A stretch of 64,000 nt of DNA from CAVVNP01 sp963800235 (GTDB lineage Bacteria > Actinomycetota > Acidimicrobiia > Acidimicrobiales > Iamiaceae). This document shows positions 18,291 to 29,633 of this stretch, piece by piece (within the stretch, counting starts at the first letter, position 1; every line of letters starts with the position of its first letter). The position numbers were made by a program, and so were the translations under genes. The notes under the pieces are model-generated. The model saw only the letters and a program-made list of their open reading frames with translations. It was not told the origin of the DNA and searched no databases. The stretch covers positions 1,674,001-1,738,000 of the forward strand of contig CAWDAD010000001.1 in NCBI GenBank assembly GCA_963800235.1, in the 5' to 3' direction.

Positions 18291-18421
18291 GGAATTCTCG
18301 TGACGGCGGGTGCAGCTGGCGCGCCGAGACCGTGCTCATACGGGCGTGTTCGTGAGACAACTCGTCAGACATTCCGACCCCGGTGCCGACGACACATCCA
18401 TACGGAGAGTGCTGCGCCAGG

Positions 18422-19057
18422 TCAGCAGCAGTCGCCCAGCTCCTTGGTGCGCCAGTGCTCGATGCCTTCTCGGCCGGCCACGTAGACGATGCCGAGGCCG
18501 GCGAGGGGGTCGGCCCACCACCAGCCGAACAGGGTGTTGAGGCCGAGTCCGGTGAGCAGGATGGCGGACAGCCAGACGCACAACGTCGTCTCGGTCGCGT
18601 CGGCGCTGACGGCGCGGCTGCCGAGCTGTTCGCCGACGCGTCGCTTGGCCCGGGCGAGCAGCGGCATCACGATGAGCGAGACGATGGCGAGGCCGATGCC
18701 GAACAGGCTCTGGTCGGGATCGGCTCCGGTGAGCAGCTTGCGGACCGACTCGGCCCCGACCCCCGCGGCGATGAGCAGGAAGGTGATGGCGATGAGCCGC
18801 ACGGCCCGATGCTCGGCGGCCTGGGACAGCTCCTCGCCGTGGCGTTCTTTGGCGAGGCGCCACACGATCACCGCGCCGGCGAAGACCTCGGCGTAGGAGT
18901 CGGCGCCGAAGCCGACGAGGGCGATGGAGCCGGCCGCGATTCCTGCGGCGATGCCGGCGACGCCTTCGATGGTGTTCCAAGCGATGGTGAACCAGGCGAG
19001 CCGGCGCCCGCGACGGACGACTGCGGGCCGGTCGGCGAGCACGTGCTCGGCGGTCAC
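18422..19057 (-). CDS. Short cation diffusion facilitator-type efflux protein
   Basis: 211 residues with about six membrane helices and no C-terminal cytoplasmic domain, so shorter than the usual ~300-residue CDF proteins. Helix II carries DSYAE, helix V DATET, and WWADPLAGLGIV matches the CDF helix-V/VI signature; these acidic positions would hold a divalent metal. The GTG at 19057 overlaps the stop of the upstream CmtR-like remnant (GTGA), the arrangement expected for a metal sensor cotranscribed with its exporter. Probable substrates are Cd, Zn or Pb. Confidence 0.8.
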   Translation of the reverse strand: MTAEHVLADRPAVVRRGRRLAWFTIAWNTIEGVAGIAAGIAAGSIALVGFGADSYAEVFAGAVIVWRLAKERHGEELSQAAEHRAVRLIAITFLLIAAGVGAESVRKLLTGADPDQSLFGIGLAIVSLIVMPLLARAKRRVGEQLGSRAVSADATETTLCVWLSAILLTGLGLNTLFGWWWADPLAGLGIVYVAGREGIEHWRTKELGDCC

Positions 19058-19213
19058 GACGTGTCGGCCTCGACACACGGGTGCAGGGGCAGCACCGACA
19101 GCACCCTCAAGGCGTCCGCGACGAGGGATCGGCGAGGGCGTAGCGGACCCCGCGCCCTTCGTACGTCGCGGTCACGAATCCCATCCGCGGAGACAGGCGA
19201 GGTGGTTCGACAT
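19054..19213 (-). pseudogene. Remnant of a CmtR-like (Cd/Pb-sensing) ArsR-family regulator
   Basis: The C-terminal half of an ArsR-type sensor. Reading across two single-base gaps gives MSNHLACLRG(C)GFVTA, EGRGVRYALADP and then VADALRVLSVLPLHPCVEA. This matches mycobacterial CmtR as I know it, including the paired Cys in CLRGC and the C-terminal PC motif. The N-terminal half, with helices 1-3, is missing. One C appears lost in GGATGGGATTC (near 19163) and one in GATCCCTCG (near 19127). Its stop overlaps the start of the efflux gene. Confidence 0.65.
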
Positions 19214-19260
19214 CCCGGAGCGTCGTCGTCGATGTCAATCCTGCGGTCGTTGCTGTTGTC

Positions 19261-19323
19261 GAGGATGGCGGTGCCGAGGTACTCGGCGAAGAGGCGCCGG
19301 CCGAGGGCAGGTCGCTCGGTCAT
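19261..19323 (-). pseudogene. Truncated aquaporin (AqpS-like) N-terminus
   Basis: The ATG at 19323 overlaps the arsC stop (ATGA) and opens MTERPALGRRLFAEYLGTAI, the typical first helix of MIP channels. Similarity then stops and the frame runs into the CmtR-like remnant. A deletion seems to have removed the rest of the channel and the front of the regulator. Aquaporins that leak arsenite out occur in ars operons. Confidence 0.5.
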
Positions 19324-19736
19324 GCCCGCGGCGCGAGGCCGAGCTCGGCGATGAGCTTGCGGACTCGGTCGCCGATCTCGTCGCGGATGGGGCGCACCTG
19401 CTCGACCGGTAGGCCGGCTGGGTCGGCGAGCTCCCAGTCCTCGTGGCGCTTGCCCGGGACGATGGGGCAGGCGTCGCCGCAACCCATGGTGATGATGACA
19501 TCGGCGGCGCGCAGGACGTCTTCGTTCCACGGCTTCGGGTAGGCGCTCGCGATATCGACGCCGGCTTCGCCCATCACCGCGATCGCCGCAGCGTTGACTT
19601 CGCTCCCGGGGTTGGACCCGCCGGAGAACACTTCGACTTGATCACCCGCGAGGTGATCGAGCCAGCCGGCTGCGATCTGGGATCGGCCGGCGTTGTGCAC
19701 GCACAGGAACACGACGCTGGGCTTGTCGGTGGTCAT
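19320..19736 (-). CDS. arsC: Arsenate reductase, LMW-phosphatase (ArsC) type
   Basis: 138 residues reducing arsenate to arsenite. The P-loop is CVHNAGRSQ (CX5R), the helper Cys pair is MGCGDACP, and PGKRHEDWELADP carries the catalytic Asp region; all are intact, as in thioredoxin-coupled actinobacterial enzymes. The ATG at 19736 has GGAGGG 5 bases upstream. The frame continues upstream into the residues of a three-helix-bundle domain (see 19737-19911), so the ancestral protein was probably a fusion and this ATG now gives the free catalytic domain. It supplies arsenite to the ACR3 pump of the opposite operon. Confidence 0.88.
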   Translation of the reverse strand: MTTDKPSVVFLCVHNAGRSQIAAGWLDHLAGDQVEVFSGGSNPGSEVNAAAIAVMGEAGVDIASAYPKPWNEDVLRAADVIITMGCGDACPIVPGKRHEDWELADPAGLPVEQVRPIRDEIGDRVRKLIAELGLAPRA

Positions 19737-19911
19737 CTTTCCCTCCAGTTTGGCGGCTGCTCGGAGGCGATCCCGTGCGTAACGTTCGACGAACAGCGGC
19801 ACCCCGGTGAACTCGGGGGTGCAGCCGCGGCGCGACGTCGGCGATCAGATTGCGCTGCTCGAGCTCGACGTGCAGCGAGTCGAAGGAATCGTCGGTCACG
19901 CTGGCCTCCAT
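19737..19911 (-). pseudogene. Frameshifted three-helix-bundle domain formerly fused to ArsC
   Basis: The ATG at 19911 opens LHVELEQRNLIADVAPRLHP; then the frame is lost at the five-G run 19815-19819 (plus strand). Removing one base continues as EFTGVPLFVERYARDRLRAA and runs without a stop into ArsC. Domains of this type precede ArsC in several actinobacteria and are thought to dimerise. It is either a real frameshift or a homopolymer error. Confidence 0.65.
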
Positions 19912-20323
19912 GGGCGGGTGGGTCGATCGGCTGGCACGACCAGCGGGACGAGTTCAGCGATCCGCTCTTCGAGCTCGTCGGCGGCGGCGGCGAACGCGGC
20001 AGCGGCGCCGCCCTCAGCCGGGTCGGCGATCGACCAGTGCAGGGCGCGGCCCGACTGCAGCGGCTGGCGACGGAGCTGCTCGTGGGCACGGTCGCACACG
20101 GTGACCACGAGATCCGGATCGATCTCGAGGTGGTCGATGCCGGTCGGGACGGCGGCTCCGAGGTCGAGGCCCCGCCGAGACGCCGTACGACGCGCTTGGG
20201 GGTGCACCTGCTCGGCCGGTTCCGTCCCGACGCTGGTCGCCGGCACCTCATGGCGGGCGTTCCACAGCGCGGCGGCGACGTCGCCGACATCGGTGACCTT
20301 CGGCCCTGCCCGGCGCCATGCCC
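19896..20323 (-). pseudogene. Degenerate second LMW-phosphatase/arsenate reductase lacking its P-loop
   Basis: The sequence AAALWNARHEVPATSVGTEP, then DPDLVVTVCDRAHE and ALHWSIADP, matches the phosphatase-type ArsC fold downstream of the active site. Upstream the expected CX5R loop is replaced by unrelated sequence (PKVTDVGDV) and an in-frame stop near 20324. The open frame from a GTG at 20246 would give 116 residues without the catalytic Cys. Its stop overlaps the start of the three-helix-bundle remnant. Confidence 0.6.
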
Positions 20324-20342
20324 GTCAGCGCACAGTGGCGAC

Positions 20343-20699
20343 GTGGCCGTTTCGATCGTCGTTGAACCAACGAACGTCGAAACCGATCAGGCGAGCCATG
20401 TCTTCGCCGCGCTCGCGGATCCTGCTCGGCGGGCGATCCTGGCGACGCTCGCTGACGCCGGCCGGTGCGTCTGCGACATCCGCACCGTCGTGCCGATCGC
20501 CGCCAACCTCCTCTCCTACCACCTGAAGGTGTTGCGGGAGGCGGGCCTGATCGAAGGCCACCGTCATGGCCGGTGGATCGACTACCGGCTCAACGACGGC
20601 GCCGCTGCGCTCGTGGCGGCGGCAGTCGGTGCTGCGGGCTTCGATGCTGTCATCGATCAGCCGGCCGGCTGCGCGTCGATGTGCGAAGTGCCGTCATGA
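20343..20699 (+). CDS. arsR: ArsR-family arsenite-responsive repressor
   Basis: 118 residues. HVFAALADPARRAILATLA starts the winged-helix domain; GRCVCDI is the Cys-x-Cys metal site of the ArsR branch; ANLLSYHLKVLREAGLI is the recognition helix. Additional Cys residues occur at the end (GCASMC). The only in-frame start is GTG at 20343, so a palindromic operator-like sequence lies inside the first codons. The stop overlaps the ACR3 ATG (ATGA). It should repress its own chain of six genes and release on As(III). Confidence 0.88.
   Translation: MAVSIVVEPTNVETDQASHVFAALADPARRAILATLADAGRCVCDIRTVVPIAANLLSYHLKVLREAGLIEGHRHGRWIDYRLNDGAAALVAAAVGAAGFDAVIDQPAGCASMCEVPS
20349..20383. promoter_or_regulatory. 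Symmetric 35-bp operator-like palindrome at the start of arsR
   Basis: The outer arms GTTTCGA/TCGAAAC and inner arms TCGTTG/CAACGA share one centre at 20366; 26 of 35 bases are symmetric. It sits at the divide between the leftward arsC-efflux genes and the rightward arsR-ACR3-nifJ chain, within codons 3-14 of arsR. This is the best candidate for the ArsR binding site controlling one or both directions. Confidence 0.6.
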
Positions 20700-21796
20700 C
20701 GACGACCTCACCTGAGCACGAGATGCCCACTGCCGCAGATGCCGCGGTACTCGAGCGGCTCTCGGTGCTCGACCGGCTCCTGCCGGTGTGGATCGGGGCG
20801 GCCATGCTGCTCGGGCTCGGGCTCGGCCGCTTGTTCCCCGGGCTCAACGACACGCTGGACCGCGTCCGCATCGGCACGGTCTCGTTACCGATCGCCATCG
20901 GGCTGCTGTTGATGATGTACCCGGTGCTGGCCAAGGTCCGCTACGACGACCTCGGCCACGTCACCGGCGACCGGCGAATGCTCGGCACCTCGCTGGTCCT
21001 CAACTGGCTGGTCGGTCCGCTGCTGATGTTCACGCTCGCGTGGGTGTTCCTGCCCGACCTGCCCGAGTACCGCACCGGGCTGATCATCGTCGGCCTCGCG
21101 CGGTGCATCGCCATGGTGCTCATCTGGAACGACCTCGCCTGCGGGGATCGCGAAGCCGCCGCCGTGCTCGTCGGTCTGAACTCCCTGTTCCAGATCGTCG
21201 CCTACAGCCTGCTCGGCTACTTCTACCTCGAGCTCCTCCCCGGCTGGTTGGGGCTCGAGCAGTCCTCCATCCACTTCTCGGTCGTGGCCGTGGCACGCGC
21301 CGTCGCCGTGTTCTTGGGTGTCCCGCTCGCCGCCGGGTATCTCACCCGCCGTTGGGGCGAAGCCCGCCGCGGCCGCGAGTGGTACGAGACCCGCTTCCTC
21401 CCCCGCATCGGCCCGGTCGCGTTGTGGGGGCTGCTGTTCACCGTCGTGGTCCTGTTCGCGCTGCAGGGCGACAAGATCACCAACAACCCGCTCGACGTCG
21501 CCCGCATCGCCATCCCGCTGCTCGCGTACTTCGGGTTGATGTGGACCGGCGCGTTCGTGCTCAGCGCCCGGCTGCGGTTCGGCTACCCGCGTTCGGCCAG
21601 CGTCGCCTTCACCGCGGCGGGCAACAACTTCGAGCTCGCCATCGCCGTGGCCATCAGCGTGTTCGGCGTCACCTCCGGCCAAGCCCTCGCCGGCGTCGTC
21701 GGTCCCCTCATCGAAGTGCCCGCGCTCGTCGCCCTCGTGTACGTCGCGCTGTGGGCGCGCCGCCGTTTCTTCCCGACCGAGGAGCTCCACCCGTGA
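20696..21796 (+). CDS. acr3: ACR3-family arsenite efflux permease
   Basis: 366 residues with ten predicted membrane helices. ARCIAMVLIWNDLACGD carries the conserved Cys of ACR3 (helix 4), and AAGNNFELAIAV is the conserved helix-9 motif. It exports As(OH)3 produced by ArsC. The ATG overlaps the arsR stop and its TGA overlaps the next GTG (GTGA), so expression is translationally coupled in the chain. Confidence 0.93.
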   Translation: MTTTSPEHEMPTAADAAVLERLSVLDRLLPVWIGAAMLLGLGLGRLFPGLNDTLDRVRIGTVSLPIAIGLLLMMYPVLAKVRYDDLGHVTGDRRMLGTSLVLNWLVGPLLMFTLAWVFLPDLPEYRTGLIIVGLARCIAMVLIWNDLACGDREAAAVLVGLNSLFQIVAYSLLGYFYLELLPGWLGLEQSSIHFSVVAVARAVAVFLGVPLAAGYLTRRWGEARRGREWYETRFLPRIGPVALWGLLFTVVVLFALQGDKITNNPLDVARIAIPLLAYFGLMWTGAFVLSARLRFGYPRSASVAFTAAGNNFELAIAVAISVFGVTSGQALAGVVGPLIEVPALVALVYVALWARRRFFPTEELHP

Positions 21797-21980
21797 ACGG
21801 TTACGACTGCGCCATCGCCGGCGCCTACCGCGACGCCGTCGCTGTCTGTGCCGACTGCGGAGCGGCGGTGTGCGTCGAACACGCCGTCCCCGCCCGGCAC
21901 TGGCTCACCCGCACCCAGCTCATCAACCGGGTCGAACGTCGCCGTCCCAGGGTGACGACTCGGACCGCGTCCTCCCCGTG

Positions 21981-21981
<1 letters not shown>
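21793..21981 (+). CDS. DUF2180-like small Cys-rich protein
   Basis: 62 residues. The start NGYDCAIAG, then AVAVCADCGAAVCVEHAV, has four Cys and a His in the arrangement of DUF2180, a small zinc-ribbon-like family. GTG start inside the ACR3 stop; its own TGA overlaps the nifJ ATG. Its position between the pump and PFOR suggests a metal-binding or regulatory accessory. Function unknown. Confidence 0.7.
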
Positions 21982-25527
<3,546 letters not shown>

Positions 25528-25535
<8 letters not shown>

Positions 25536-26547
25536 GCTCAGCACCGACTGGCTCGGGTTGCGACTGCGCAGCCCGCTCGTGGTCGGCGCGTCGCCCCTCA
25601 CCCGCACCGTCGACGACGCCCGCCGCGTCGTGGACGCCGGCGCCGCGGCTGTCACCTTGGCGTCGCTGTTCGAAGAGGATCTCGTCGCCGACCAGCTCGC
25701 CGCCCACCGGTTCCTCGACGCTGATGTCGATCACGACGCCGAAGCACGCTCGTTCCTGCCCGACATCGACGGGGCGCTCACCGGCCCAGGCCCAGTGCTG
25801 CGCCACCTCCAAGCGTTGCGGACCGCGCTCGACGTGCCCGTGATCGCCTCACTCAACGGCATCACGCCCGGCGGTTGGACCGACCTCGCCCGCCAGCTCG
25901 CCGACGCCGGCGCCGACGCCCTCGAGCTCAACCTCTACGAGCCGCCCGTCGCGCTCGACCAATCCAGCGCCCAGATCGAAGACCGCCAGCTCGACGTCGT
26001 CGCCGCCGTCGTGGCCGCTGCCGGTTCCGTTCCGGTGGCGGTGAAGGTGTCGCCCTTCTACGCCGGGCTGCCCGCCTTCGCCGCCCGCCTCGCCCACGCC
26101 GGCGCCGCCGGGATCGTGGTGTTCAACCGCTTCTATCAACCCGACGTCGACCTCGACACCCTCGACGTCGACCGCCACCTCGTGCTGTCCACCTCCACCG
26201 AGCTGCCGCTGCGCCTCCACGCCCTCGCCGTCCTGCACGGCCGCGTCGCCCTCTCCCTCGCCGCCACCGGCGGCGTCCACACCGGCCTCGACGCGGCCAA
26301 AGCGATCGTGTGCGGCGCGTCCGTCGTGCAAGTCGTCTCGGCCATCCTCGACGGCGGCGCCCACGCCCTCGCCCGCATCCAAGCCGAGCTGACCGACACG
26401 CTCGACGGCCGCGGCTACCGCAGCGTCGCCGAAGCCCGCGGCGCCATGGCGCTCGACAACGTCGCCGACCCGACCGCATGGGAGCGGCACAACTACTCCC
26501 GCCTCCTGCACAGCTGGCCACCCTCACGAACGCGGAGATCACCATGA
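25528..26547 (+). CDS. Dihydroorotate dehydrogenase-like flavoprotein
   Basis: 339 residues with a TIM barrel like class 1 DHODs. LELNLYEPPVALDQSSAQIE holds the phosphate/substrate loop region, VAVKVSPFYAGLPAFAARL follows, and ATGGVHTGLDAAKAIVCGAS is the FMN phosphate site. It overlaps nifJ by 8 bases and the next gene by 4. The usual pyrimidine genes are absent and no catalytic Cys/Ser loop of true PyrD can be recognised, so it more likely passes electrons between ferredoxin and another carrier. The role is inferred from position only. Confidence 0.75.
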
Positions 26548-27182
26548 CCGACACCAAGAAGCCCGACCTGTGGCACGGCATCCCCCGCGAAGAGATCCCC
26601 TGGGTGCCCAACGTCGACGCCGACGCCTGCATCGGCTGCCAGCTCTGCTACGTCACCTGCGGCCGCGCCGTCTACGAGATGGACGACGGCGTCGCCGTCG
26701 CCGTCGACGCCATGAACTGCGCCGTCGGCTGCTCGACGTGCGGCAACATCTGCCCGACCGGCGCCATCACCTTCCCGCCCATGGACGCCGTGTGGAAGCT
26801 CGAGCGTGAACGCCAGATCTTCCGCACCGTCAAGAAGGAAGCGGCCAAGAAGCACGAACGCGCCGACATGGCCAAAGCCCGAGCCGAGGCCCAGGCCGCG
26901 CTCGAACACGTCACCACCCGAGCCCGCGTCGAGGTCGCCGGCGAGTTCGGCGACAAACGATTCCTCATCCGCCTCGAAGACCTTCTCGCGGACCGCCCCT
27001 ACGACATCGTCAACCTCCACCTCGACGTCCCCACCGTCAAAGGTGCCCGGGCCAAGGCGCCTGCCTTCATGGCCTTCGAAGTCACCTCCGAGACCCAAGA
27101 GGACATCGAGTCGTTCCTCGCCGAGGTCCACGCCCTCGTCCGCGACGCCGCCCTCGTTCTCGTCGGCACCACCCGCCTCTGA
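26544..27182 (+). CDS. Two-cluster ferredoxin-like protein with an alpha/beta C-terminal domain
   Basis: 212 residues. DACIGCQLCYVTCGR and MNCAVGCSTCGNICPTGAI give two Cys sets for 4Fe-4S clusters. From ~80 a charged helix (KKEAAKKHERADMAKARAEA) leads to a domain of ~90 residues (RFLIRLEDLLADRPYDIVNL onward) that I do not recognise. ATGA overlap with the flavoprotein gene. Natural acceptor for PFOR electrons (inference). The PFOR, flavoprotein and ferredoxin form a self-contained redox set. Confidence 0.75.
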   Translation: MTDTKKPDLWHGIPREEIPWVPNVDADACIGCQLCYVTCGRAVYEMDDGVAVAVDAMNCAVGCSTCGNICPTGAITFPPMDAVWKLERERQIFRTVKKEAAKKHERADMAKARAEAQAALEHVTTRARVEVAGEFGDKRFLIRLEDLLADRPYDIVNLHLDVPTVKGARAKAPAFMAFEVTSETQEDIESFLAEVHALVRDAALVLVGTTRL

Positions 27183-27212
27183 CCATCGCCGCAACACGCG
27201 TCAGGAGCTGTC

Positions 27213-27795
27213 ATGCCCGGATCCGTCGTCGCCTCCTCCGTTCGAACCCCGATCGCCAAGCTGTCGGGCGCGCTGGGGGCTTCACCGCCACCGACCTCGG
27301 CGGCATCGCCATCAAGGCCGCGCCCGAACGGGCGGGCGTGGCGCCGCATCTCGTCGACTGCGTGATCCTGGTCGGCGAGGTAGAGGGCGTTGATGCCCGA
27401 CAGGCACAGCTTGTTGGCGGTGAGAGCGGGACGTCCATCGGGACGCCGGCCGCCACGGCGGCTGGGCGGGCGCAGATCTGGCCCTGCCCCGCCTGGAGGA
27501 CGTGGCCCATCTGCTGGCCAAGGCCCGCGGCTGCCGGGTGGGCAAAGCGAGCTCATCGACGCCATGATCCACGACGGCTCCGCCCCGCCTTCGTGCCCCA
27601 CGGCACCATCACCGCCGGCAGCGCCTCACAACTGTCAACGGCGGCGCCATCGCCCTCGGCCATCCCGTCGGCATGTCCGGCGTCCGTATCGTGCTCACCC
27701 TCGTCAACGAGCTCCGCCGGCGCGGCGGCGGCCTCGGCGCAGGCGCACTCCGCGGCGGCGGCCAAGGCGACGCCGCCTTCATCCGCACGATCTGA
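27213..27795 (+). pseudogene. Acetyl-CoA acetyltransferase (thiolase) pseudogene with an internal inversion
   Basis: A good ribosome site (AGGAG) and ATG open VVASSVRTPIAKLSGALG, then one base is missing near 27277, then GFTATDLGGIAIKAA to VDCVIL. About 27370-27510 is inverted: on the minus strand it reads GHVLQAGQGQICARPAA, then NKLCLSGINALYLADQ with the active Cys. Plus-strand LLAKARG, ELIDAMIHDG and, after a large deletion, VNGGAIALGHPVGMSGVR with the catalytic His end the gene. Thus a complete thiolase once followed the ferredoxin and would have used PFOR-made acetyl-CoA. Confidence 0.85.
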
Positions 27796-27840
27796 CCTTT
27801 CCCCGGCCCGGCCGCGTCACGACCGGCCCGCGTCATGACC

Positions 27841-28320
27841 TCAGCAGCAGGACGACGCGCTCGCCGGCGTCGAGGCCGCGCCGAGCGTCACCGGCTCCGC
27901 AGCCGGCGCGCAGCACACCGCCGTCTCGCCGTCGCCAACGATCTCGTTGATGAGCTGGTCGGAGTCGCCGGTCTTCACATACCACTCCCACTTGGCGCCG
28001 TCCGGATCCGTCACCCACGTCTCGACCTTGGTGGCGTAGCAACAGATCGTGTCGTCGATCCCGGTCGTGTCCAGGCCCGTGCCCGACAGCCGCGCCTCGG
28101 CGGCCTCGACCTCCGCCGCCGACTCGGTCTCCACGCCCAGGTGGTTGATGGTGCCGCCCTCGGCGCCTTCGAACAGGACCAGCTTCAGCGGCGGATCGGC
28201 GATGGCGAAGTTGGCGTAGCCGGGCTTGCGCTTGGCCGGCTCGGCGCCGAACAGCCTTGAGTAGAACTCGACCGCCTGGTCGAGGTCAGAGACGTTGAGA
28301 GCGAGCTGGACTCGGGACAC
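27841..28320 (-). CDS. ArsI/CadI-family metalloprotein (vicinal-oxygen-chelate fold)
   Basis: 159 residues. SRVQLALNVSDLDQAVEFYS starts the first beta-alpha-beta unit; Gln5, His60 and Glu112 sit at the metal positions and the pair Cys93-Cys94 lies in TICCYATKVETWV, the arsenic site of ArsI C-As lyases. The start closely resembles mycobacterial cadmium-induced CadI, so C-As bond cleavage and metal induction are both possible. The C-terminus adds two more Cys pairs (VCC, SSCC). GTG start at 28320. Divergent from a broken arsR with an operator-like region between. Confidence 0.85.
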   Translation of the reverse strand: MSRVQLALNVSDLDQAVEFYSRLFGAEPAKRKPGYANFAIADPPLKLVLFEGAEGGTINHLGVETESAAEVEAAEARLSGTGLDTTGIDDTICCYATKVETWVTDPDGAKWEWYVKTGDSDQLINEIVGDGETAVCCAPAAEPVTLGAASTPASASSCC

Positions 28321-28341
28321 AGGGAGATCTCCACCAGATTG

Positions 28342-28395
28342 ATTGACGGTTATCGATGTGAAACGCACTGTATCGGTACATCGACGGATGTCAAT
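28342..28395. promoter_or_regulatory. Nested inverted repeats between the ArsI/CadI gene and the arsR remnant
   Basis: ATTGAC (28342-28347) pairs with GTCAAT (28390-28395), and inside it ATCGATGT (28352-28359) with ACATCGAC (28378-28385; 7 of 8 match). Both are centred near 28368. The region is AT-richer than its surroundings and fits a divergent ArsR-type operator. Confidence 0.5.
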
Positions 28396-28406
28396 ACGCT
28401 CTCGTC

Positions 28407-28767
28407 GTGGAGGATGCCGTGCAACGCCGCTGCGGGCGAGATCTGCACGTGTGATCTGACCGTGCCGCTCGACCGCTCGCGGCCCACCGTCAGCCATCAC
28501 CTCCGCGCGCTCACCGAAGCCGGGTTGCTCCAGCGCGACGAGCGCGGCAAGTGGGCCTGGTACCGCGTCCTACCCGAGCGCCTCGCCGTCCTGCGCGATG
28601 CCCTGGGCACCTCGACGGAGTCGCGACGCGCACCGAGGTGTCGCACCGCAACATCCGCCGGCACCATGACCGCTGCGTGCGACGTCGACGGTCGAATCGT
28701 CACCGAACCCACTCGATCCGGGACCGTCCGCGACCGTGGACAACTGGGCCTACGCGAGGATCAGTGA
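28407..28767 (+). pseudogene. Second arsR with an internal deletion
   Basis: GTG at 28407 opens MEDAVQ, then the frame breaks at GTGCAAC/GCCGCTGC, and the rest reads in another frame: AAAGEICTCDL (metal site), SRPTVSHHLRALTEAGLL (recognition helix), KWAWYRVLPERL. About 25-30 residues (helices 1-2) are missing. A TTG at 28339 would keep the frame open but gives an unnatural N-terminus. The stop is one base before the methyltransferase ATG. Confidence 0.65.
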
Positions 28768-28768
28768 C

Positions 28769-29524
28769 ATGGCGTTGTCACCAGATTCCACACGCCGCAT
28801 CTACGACCGCGTCGGTCGCCTGCAGGACACCCAAGGCTTCTACGAACACGCCGCCCTCGACGACCTGGTCAGCCATGGCGACTTCGGTGCCGCCCAGCGG
28901 GTGGTCGAGATCGGCTGCGGCACCGGTAAGTTCGCCCGCGACCTCCTCGATCACCACCTCCCCGGCGACGCCACCTACCTCGGCATCGAGCTGAGCCAGA
29001 AGATGGCGCGCATCGCCCACGACAGGCTCGCGCCCCACCCCGACCGGGCGGCGGTCGACGTGGCCGACGCAGCCACCGACTGGCCCGCCGCAGCCACCGG
29101 CGCAGACCGGGTGGTCGCCAACTACGTGTTCGACCTGCTCGACACCGAAACCACCGCCACGCTGCTCAACCACGTTGCCGCTGCCTTGTCGTCGAGCGGG
29201 GTGCTCTGCGCCGCCAGCCTCACCACCGCACCGCACGGTGCCGCCCGCCTCACGGCTGCGGCGTGGACCGCAGTCTGGAGATTCCGGCCCACGCTCACCG
29301 GCGGCTGCCGTCCGATCTCGCTCGGCGCCACGCTCGAGGACCTGGGCTGGTCGCTCCAGCACCGCAACGTCGTCACCGCCTGGACGCTCAGCTCCGAGGT
29401 GGTCGTCGCCCAACCACCCGGACCCGCCAACTCCACCTTCACGATCGAGACCTACCAGCACCCGGGAGAACACCCCCGGAACCCGGCAGAACACCCCGAC
29501 AACGACAGCGGCCCAGGCCTGTGA
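28769..29524 (+). CDS. Class I SAM-dependent methyltransferase of the island
   Basis: 251 residues. VVEIGCGTGKFARDLL is motif I, YLGIELSQKMARIA the acidic loop, VVANYVFDLLD motif IV. The conserved Cys residues of ArsM arsenite methyltransferases are absent, so it is not an obvious ArsM. It is closer to generic Methyltransf_25 proteins. ATG with GAGG 9 bases upstream; one base after the arsR remnant. It is the last gene before the tRNA junction. Role in metal detoxification unproven. Confidence 0.75.
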   Translation: MALSPDSTRRIYDRVGRLQDTQGFYEHAALDDLVSHGDFGAAQRVVEIGCGTGKFARDLLDHHLPGDATYLGIELSQKMARIAHDRLAPHPDRAAVDVADAATDWPAAATGADRVVANYVFDLLDTETTATLLNHVAAALSSSGVLCAASLTTAPHGAARLTAAAWTAVWRFRPTLTGGCRPISLGATLEDLGWSLQHRNVVTAWTLSSEVVVAQPPGPANSTFTIETYQHPGEHPRNPAEHPDNDSGPGL

Positions 29525-29541
29525 CCTGGGCCGATGCGCTC

Positions 29542-29622
<81 letters not shown>

Positions 29623-29633
29623 GCGGACTGAAG

